A stretch of DNA of 64,000 bases, taken from assembly GCA_016281495.1 (NCBI GenBank), contig JAEEIU010000015.1:124001-188000 (forward strand), in the 5' to 3' direction. The notes below the pieces were generated by a model. The model had not been told where the DNA came from and did no database searches. It saw only the letters and a program-made list of their open reading frames with translations. Shown piece after piece: positions 59,406-64,000 of the stretch (position 1 is its first letter; each line of letters opens with the position of its first letter). This DNA is from Treponema sp. Its GTDB lineage: Bacteria; Spirochaetota; Spirochaetia; Treponematales; Treponemataceae. Position numbers and translations under genes: made by a program.

Positions 59406-61055
59406 ATGAAGGTACTTTTGATTAATGGCAGCCCGAAAGGGAAGAACAGTAATACTATTAAGCTGGCTAATAAATTTGTTGAAGGACTTGTGGAAGAAAG
59501 ACAGGGGGCGGGGGAGGACGTTGTTGTGGACGTACTTGATGTTTCCTCGCTGAACATCGGGGCATGTCGGGGGTGTTTCTGCTGCTGGAAGTCTACGCCT
59601 GGGAAATGCGTGATTCGTGATGACATGCCGTCTGTACTGCAAAAGCAAAAGGATGCGGATGTAATTGTCTGGAGTTTCCCTCTTTATTATTTTAATGTTC
59701 CGGGAAGCCTTAAGAACCTGATTGACCGTCAGCTTCCGATGAGCCTTCCGTTTATGTCGGACGATTCAAATTCAACTGGAAGCGGCAGCCATCCCACCCG
59801 CTATGACATGGGCGGAAAAAGATATGTCCTGGTTTCAACATGCGGCTTTTATTCTGCCAGCAAAAATTACGACAGCGTAACCGAAATGTTCGGACACTTT
59901 TTGGGAAAGGGTAATTTTGAAACGATATTCTGCGGTCAGGGTGAACTGTTCAGGGTAAAGGAACTTTCAGGACGCACGGACCAGTATCTTGAGGTTGTGA
60001 AAAAGGCGGGACGTGAATTTGCCGGTGGAACGATAAGCGGTGAAACTCATGCCCAACTGGAAGAACTCCTGTATCCACGCGAGCAGTTTGAAAAGATGGC
60101 TGATGCAAGCTGGGGAGTGGACAGGGAAACTGGAGGAAAGGAAAGTGAGGATTTGATTTTTACCCGGCAGATGGCAACCCTTTACAACAAAAATGCCTGG
60201 GACGGAAAAGACCGTGTCCTGGAGATGAACTACACTGACTTGGGAAAAAGCTATCAGATTTTATTGAACAGGGACGGAAGCAAAGTTGTGACGGACGGAA
60301 GCCTTGAGCCAACGACAACAATTTCAACTCCCTTTGACGTGTGGGTTTCAATATCACAGGGTAAAATCGGTGGGGCAGAAGCACTGGGAAAAAAGCTCTA
60401 TACGGTAAACGGTGACTTTTCGCTGATGATGAACTGGAACAAGTTTTTTGGACAGTCGGAGGAAAGCCGTACAAAGCAGGGTGATTCAAGCGGTCAGAAC
60501 TCTGGTGCAAGGGAAAAAAAGCCTTCCATGACAACCCTGCTCATTCCGTGGATTACGTTCTGGGTGGCGGTTTCTATCAATCCGGGTGTCGGTTCGGTAA
60601 TCACAATGTCAGTCTGTGCCCTGGTGCCGCTTTTGATGTGGTCTTGCAAGCTTGTAATCTGGGACGTGCTTTCGATTGCTCTGGTTTCGGTTATGGCGGG
60701 TGCGGTAAAGTTGTGGGGGCATGCAGAACTTGTTACGAATGCGGGCTATCTTGTGTTCGGGCTTTTGTGGCTTTTTTCGTGCCTTACAAAGGAACCCCTG
60801 TGCGCATCATACATCAAGCATAATTACGGTGGCGAAGCGGCTCATAAGAACCTCCTGTTCATGAAGACGAATTACATCCTTGCCTTTGCGTGGGGAATCC
60901 TGTATGTCCTTACTGCGGTGTGGACTTTCTTTTTGAACAGGGCAGGCATGGGGAAAAGTCTGGTCGTCGTGAACAATGTGATACCGCTTGCGATGGGTGC
61001 CTTTACCGCATGGTTTTCCAAATGGTATCCGGCACACATGGCAAGTGGAAAATAA
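59406..61055 (+). CDS. Flavodoxin-like NAD(P)H oxidoreductase fused to a membrane domain
   Basis: A 549-residue fusion. Residues 1-200: FMN-reductase fold (VLLINGSPKGKNSNTIKLA, CRGCFCCWKSTPGKCVIRDDM, VWSFPLYYFNVPGSLKNLIDR). About 250-365: a segment resembling SCP2 sterol-binding domains (YQILLNRDGSKVVTDGS, VWVSISQGKIGGAEALGKKLYTVNGD). From about 390: five membrane helices (WITFWVAVSINPGVGSV, LVFGLLWLFSCL, LAFAWGILYVLTAVWTFF). ATG 59406 follows GGAAGG. Perhaps a membrane-bound flavin electron-transfer protein; the combination is uncommon and the substrate unknown. Confidence 0.85.
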   Translation: MKVLLINGSPKGKNSNTIKLANKFVEGLVEERQGAGEDVVVDVLDVSSLNIGACRGCFCCWKSTPGKCVIRDDMPSVLQKQKDADVIVWSFPLYYFNVPGSLKNLIDRQLPMSLPFMSDDSNSTGSGSHPTRYDMGGKRYVLVSTCGFYSASKNYDSVTEMFGHFLGKGNFETIFCGQGELFRVKELSGRTDQYLEVVKKAGREFAGGTISGETHAQLEELLYPREQFEKMADASWGVDRETGGKESEDLIFTRQMATLYNKNAWDGKDRVLEMNYTDLGKSYQILLNRDGSKVVTDGSLEPTTTISTPFDVWVSISQGKIGGAEALGKKLYTVNGDFSLMMNWNKFFGQSEESRTKQGDSSGQNSGAREKKPSMTTLLIPWITFWVAVSINPGVGSVITMSVCALVPLLMWSCKLVIWDVLSIALVSVMAGAVKLWGHAELVTNAGYLVFGLLWLFSCLTKEPLCASYIKHNYGGEAAHKNLLFMKTNYILAFAWGILYVLTAVWTFFLNRAGMGKSLVVVNNVIPLAMGAFTAWFSKWYPAHMASGK

Positions 61056-61062
61056 GGTTATT

Positions 61063-62274
61063 TCATTTCCCAAAAGTTAGATAGGTGACAAGACGGGACT
61101 TGAAGGCCTCTTCTTCTTCGGCTGATGTAAAGCATTCCTTGTTGATTGTGGAGACTAATCCTCCGAATGAACTTGCGGCGTAGAATCTTCCGTCGTCGGT
61201 GTAGATGTCGTAGCATCCGGCCTGGGAGGAAACGGGGATGAGCATGGTGCTTTCTGAAAGCCTTTCCTGTACTGTGGAAGAAACCAGTGCCTTTATAAGG
61301 TCCTGTTTTTTGTCCGCCTTTTTGTTTATGAACATGACCACAGTGGGGGCTACAAGTGCGTGTTCAACTGATTCGTTTGCAATAGGAAACCGGATGGGCC
61401 TGTAGTTTGCCGCCGTGCGCATGGGTATGGTCCGGTAATGGTCCAGGGGCATGGAGATTGAATAGATTTCGTCCTCGCTCATCAAAAGCATCTCGTCGCT
61501 GGTTGAGTATGAATGCCATTGTCCTGAAAGGCATTTGGCGTCCTGCAGGTAGCGGATGTGTTCCAGCACCGTCCTGAACGTAATCTTTTCCCCATTAAAG
61601 TCTGCCAGAGCTTCGTCCAGATATTCTTCAAGTTCCTTGCCGCTTTCTATCAGGCCACAGAGTTTCCTGTATCCCGCAGAGCCGCAGATGGATTCCGTGA
61701 TGCATGAGATGAGGCCGTAGAAATGGTCAATGCTTTTTCCTGATGCATAAAGTGAAAATGCGTATTCACCCACAGCCTTCTGTTCCATTTCGTCAAATGA
61801 ACCAAAGTCTGCTATTTCGTCAAATCCACGGTTCAACGAAGACTTGCTGTAAAACAGGGGGTAATAGTCGTATAATAATGGAACGAAAATCTTCTTGTCA
61901 TCGGAGAGGCCTGCCTTTTGAACGGAAGTTGGCATGCCACCGTAGATTTTTGCCGGTATTTCATCTGCTTTTTGTGCCAGAATCCGCGCCTCCCTGCCGC
62001 TCCATGTGATGACAGCATCGTAATTGCCTGATTTTTCAACAGAAAATCCATCTTCCTCGGACAGGACCGTAAATTCAACTTCCTTGGGCCATGCCTTTTT
62101 GATTTCTTCGCTAAGATTCTTTACAATCTTTTCTTCAATGCCGTAGAACGCCACCTTGAGCTTTTTCGGGGCATTCAGCACGACCGCAAGGATAATCACG
62201 ATGCACAATACAAGGACAATCCCTGCCGCCAAAAAGAGCCACCATCTTTTCTTCAACAATTCAGCCAGTTTCAT
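61063..62274 (-). CDS. Membrane-anchored extracellular solute-binding-like protein
   Basis: About 403 residues: an N-terminal membrane anchor (WWLFLAAGIVLVLCIVIILAVVL) and a periplasmic domain with the pattern of ABC sugar-binding proteins (LKVAFYGIEEKIVKNLSEEIKKAWP; YDAVITWSGREA; IFVPLLYDYYPLFYSKSSL; APTVVMFINKKADKKQ). No permease gene is adjacent, so it may be an orphan binding protein or a sensor partner. ATG 62274 is favoured; a TTG at 62292 is possible. No good ribosome site was seen for either. Convergent with the flavodoxin fusion, eight bases apart. Confidence 0.72.
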   Translation of the reverse strand: MKLAELLKKRWWLFLAAGIVLVLCIVIILAVVLNAPKKLKVAFYGIEEKIVKNLSEEIKKAWPKEVEFTVLSEEDGFSVEKSGNYDAVITWSGREARILAQKADEIPAKIYGGMPTSVQKAGLSDDKKIFVPLLYDYYPLFYSKSSLNRGFDEIADFGSFDEMEQKAVGEYAFSLYASGKSIDHFYGLISCITESICGSAGYRKLCGLIESGKELEEYLDEALADFNGEKITFRTVLEHIRYLQDAKCLSGQWHSYSTSDEMLLMSEDEIYSISMPLDHYRTIPMRTAANYRPIRFPIANESVEHALVAPTVVMFINKKADKKQDLIKALVSSTVQERLSESTMLIPVSSQAGCYDIYTDDGRFYAASSFGGLVSTINKECFTSAEEEEAFKSRLVTYLTFGK

Positions 62275-62470
62275 AAAGACAGTATATCCCAAAGGTTGAT
62301 TAAATACAATATTGGTGAGGTAAATAGGACGTTAAAAGGCTGGTGAAATAAAGCGGCATCTTAGAACGTAAATCCGGCAACTTATGCAAAAGAGGGTTTT
62401 CTTCCAAAGCAAGTGGCATTATATTCGTTTTAGGCTTACAAAAACTAAGTGGAGCCTAACGGAGGAAACA

Positions 62471-63331
62471 ATGGAAAAAACAAAAAAGGCTTTATCATTT
62501 GTGCTTTATGTCACTTTTGCACACTGTATCACCTATTTTATCTGCGGTATGATTTTTTCTCAGTTGATGGGCTACAGCGAGTGGTGGAAGCAGCCGGTTG
62601 TCTGTGATTACTTTAGGACATTCGACGGCAGTGCAAGTGCGGCGGGACCTTTCATCCAGATAATCAGAGGCCTGCTGTTCGGGCTTGTTCTAATTCCGCT
62701 GGTTGATTTTATAAGGCAGAAATCGGGTTGGTTAAAACTTTGGATTTTGTTTTTAGGGATTGGAATTATCGGTGCACCGGCTGCGGCTCCAAGTTCAATT
62801 GAAGGAGTAGTTTATTCAAAATTACCCTTTGCCTTTCATTTTGTGGGCCTGCCTGAAATCTGCGGTCAGACACTTTTATTCAGTGTGCTTGTGCATCGTC
62901 AATTAACTTTATCAGGGAAAAAATCTGAAAAATCAATAAAGCTGCTCCGTGCATTTTATTCGGCTATCATCGTCTTTATGGGGTATGCACTTGTTTCGAT
63001 TGTCTTTGCCCTGGTACAGAATGTACCGATTGAATCTGGAAGTGCGGACATTCGTGTTCTTGCACAATTCTTCCCGCCTGTCATTTTCGCCTTTGTGCTG
63101 TGGCTTATAAAAAGATTTAATTGGGCGGTGAAAGTGATGGTCTTGTATATTCTCTCTGCAATTTCCTTTTTGATTTATCAGGGATGGGTTATAAATGACT
63201 TGAATTTATTTTATGTTTTCGTCGCGCCAATTATCCCCACGGCCATTTACTTTCTGTTCATTAAAATATGCGAAAGGAAGGATGAGAAAAAATTGAAGGA
63301 TTCTGAAAAAAGTGATATAATTGAAGAATGA
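62471..63331 (+). CDS. Multi-pass membrane protein, unknown
   Basis: A 286-residue membrane protein with about seven hydrophobic segments (for example VLYVTFAHCITYFICGMIF, LWILFLGIGIIGAPA, AIIVFMGYALVSIVFALV, VMVLYILSAISFLIY) and a charged tail (KICERKDEKKLKDSEKSD). GGAGG lies before ATG 62471; a longer reading from 62384 is unlikely. Its stop overlaps the start of the LytTR gene by four bases (ATGA), so it belongs to that operon and may be its membrane partner or target. Confidence 0.78.
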   Translation: MEKTKKALSFVLYVTFAHCITYFICGMIFSQLMGYSEWWKQPVVCDYFRTFDGSASAAGPFIQIIRGLLFGLVLIPLVDFIRQKSGWLKLWILFLGIGIIGAPAAAPSSIEGVVYSKLPFAFHFVGLPEICGQTLLFSVLVHRQLTLSGKKSEKSIKLLRAFYSAIIVFMGYALVSIVFALVQNVPIESGSADIRVLAQFFPPVIFAFVLWLIKRFNWAVKVMVLYILSAISFLIYQGWVINDLNLFYVFVAPIIPTAIYFLFIKICERKDEKKLKDSEKSDIIEE

Positions 63332-63795
63332 AGATTGTAATTCAGACAGACAGTTCGGTTCAGGAGACTACACTGAATATAACATGTCGGGAAATCACTC
63401 CTGAGCTTGAACGTCTTATAAGCGTCTTTCGTCTTTCTGATAAAAAAATATCCGCAAAGAAAAACGGTGAGCTTCATCTTATAGATTTGAAAACCATTTT
63501 ATATGTAGAATCTCTTGAGCGGAACACCTTTATCTATACCGATGGCGAAGTATACGAAAGCACCTACCGCCTTTATGAGCTTGAATCCATGCTTGGCGAA
63601 TGTAATTTCATCCGTGTGAATAAATCAACCCTCCTTAACCTGAATAAAATCAAGAGCATAAAATCCGACCTGGACAGGCGCATTCGTGTTACACTTGAAA
63701 ACGGATACCAGCTTATAATTTCACGTTCGTATGCAGAAGAGTTTAAGGCAAAAATCTATAAACTTGGAGTTTCAAATGCAAAAACGATTGATTAG
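63328..63795 (+). CDS. LytTR-type DNA-binding regulator
   Basis: A 155-residue stand-alone LytTR protein. The N-terminal 50 residues are a short domain (IVIQTDSSVQETTLNITCREITPELERLISVF), followed by the LytTR DNA-binding fold (about 60-150: LIDLKTILYVESLERNTFIYT, LYELESMLGECNFIRVNKSTLLNLNKIKSIKS, ITLENGYQLIISRSYAEEFKAKI). There is no receiver domain. Such LytTR proteins are usually encoded with a DUF3021 membrane protein that holds them inactive, and one follows here with a 20-base overlap. Confidence 0.92.
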   Translation: MKIVIQTDSSVQETTLNITCREITPELERLISVFRLSDKKISAKKNGELHLIDLKTILYVESLERNTFIYTDGEVYESTYRLYELESMLGECNFIRVNKSTLLNLNKIKSIKSDLDRRIRVTLENGYQLIISRSYAEEFKAKIYKLGVSNAKTID

Positions 63796-64000
63796 TTTTC
63801 TAAAGGACTTTCTGGAAATCTCAGCCTCTATAGTCTTGATATTTACACTTCTTACTCTTGCGCTGGGAGAAGGGGCAGGTTCAGTTTCAAGCCTTTTCAG
63901 ACTTGGTAGTGCCGGTATTGCAGTTGAATCTTTGCTCCAGCTCTTTTTGTTGTCTTTTACATTCAGTCTTTTAAAGCTGATATTTTTGACGGACGCAATC
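63776..64000 (+). CDS. DUF3021-like membrane protein (partial, runs off the window)
   Basis: Start ATG 63776 within the end of the LytTR gene, preceded by GGAG. Seventy-five residues are visible with two hydrophobic segments (SASIVLIFTLLTLALG and LLQLFLLSFTFSLLKLIF). Position and topology match the DUF3021 partners of LytTR regulators, four-helix proteins of 130-150 residues. The 3' end lies outside the window. Confidence 0.7.
   Translation, partial: MQKRLISFLKDFLEISASIVLIFTLLTLALGEGAGSVSSLFRLGSAGIAVESLLQLFLLSFTFSLLKLIFLTDAI

Overview
The window looks like a chromosome segment of a Treponema-type gut or rumen spirochaete. This is inferred from gene content: MurA with Asp at the fosfomycin-target cysteine, a TGS-less ThrS, a GH5 cellulase, IorAB, LytTR/DUF3021 and many lipoproteins. 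No rRNA or tRNA gene was recognised, and the last gene runs off the right edge.

Left part (1-36.4 kb). Mostly ordinary chromosome: an MltD-like transglycosylase, a YgiT/DUF4258 toxin-antitoxin pair, a lone MNT nucleotidyltransferase and a broken gene. These are followed by thrS-nth, a TPR/TraB operon, pepT-murA-lgt, an EAL protein, a PfoR-like membrane protein, Rsm22/MerR/Der, two acyl-CoA-type ligases, a DUF4143 ATPase behind five tandem repeats, a GH5 cellulase and a propeller-linked nucleotide cyclase.

Island (36.5-52.5 kb). Visibly more AT-rich. It holds two WYL regulators, two PD-(D/E)XK proteins, a DUF262 protein, a DEDDh exonuclease, a PLD-type protein, an AAA ATPase and an Abi/HEPN protein, which is the makeup of a defence island. 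Two features stand out. First, nine intergenic sites share the palindrome TCYATCA-N5-TGATAGA, eight of them with a -10 box about 10 bases downstream, and perfect copies sit before both WYL genes. Second, several genes behind these sites are cut-down versions of core cell proteins: an FtsZ GTPase half, a DnaA AAA+ domain, a DnaB-like domain with a ruined P-loop, an SMC head without Walker A, hinge or coiled coil, and probably an FlhA N-terminus. I propose a WYL-controlled array of housekeeping-protein mimics acting as decoys for phage inhibitors or as dominant-negative growth arresters. Function is inference; motifs and layout are visible in the sequence.

Right part (52.5-64 kb). Ordinary genes again: a nicotinamidase-like hydrolase, a zinc-ribbon/TPM pair, iorBA, a flavodoxin-like/membrane fusion, a solute-binding-like protein and a LytTR-DUF3021 pair.

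A short dispersed repeat (constant tag GTCACGCGGATTCG followed by an 8-bp hairpin whose arms change together) occurs at several intergenic places. Several genes appear to be leaderless, with the -10 box ending exactly seven bases before ATG.
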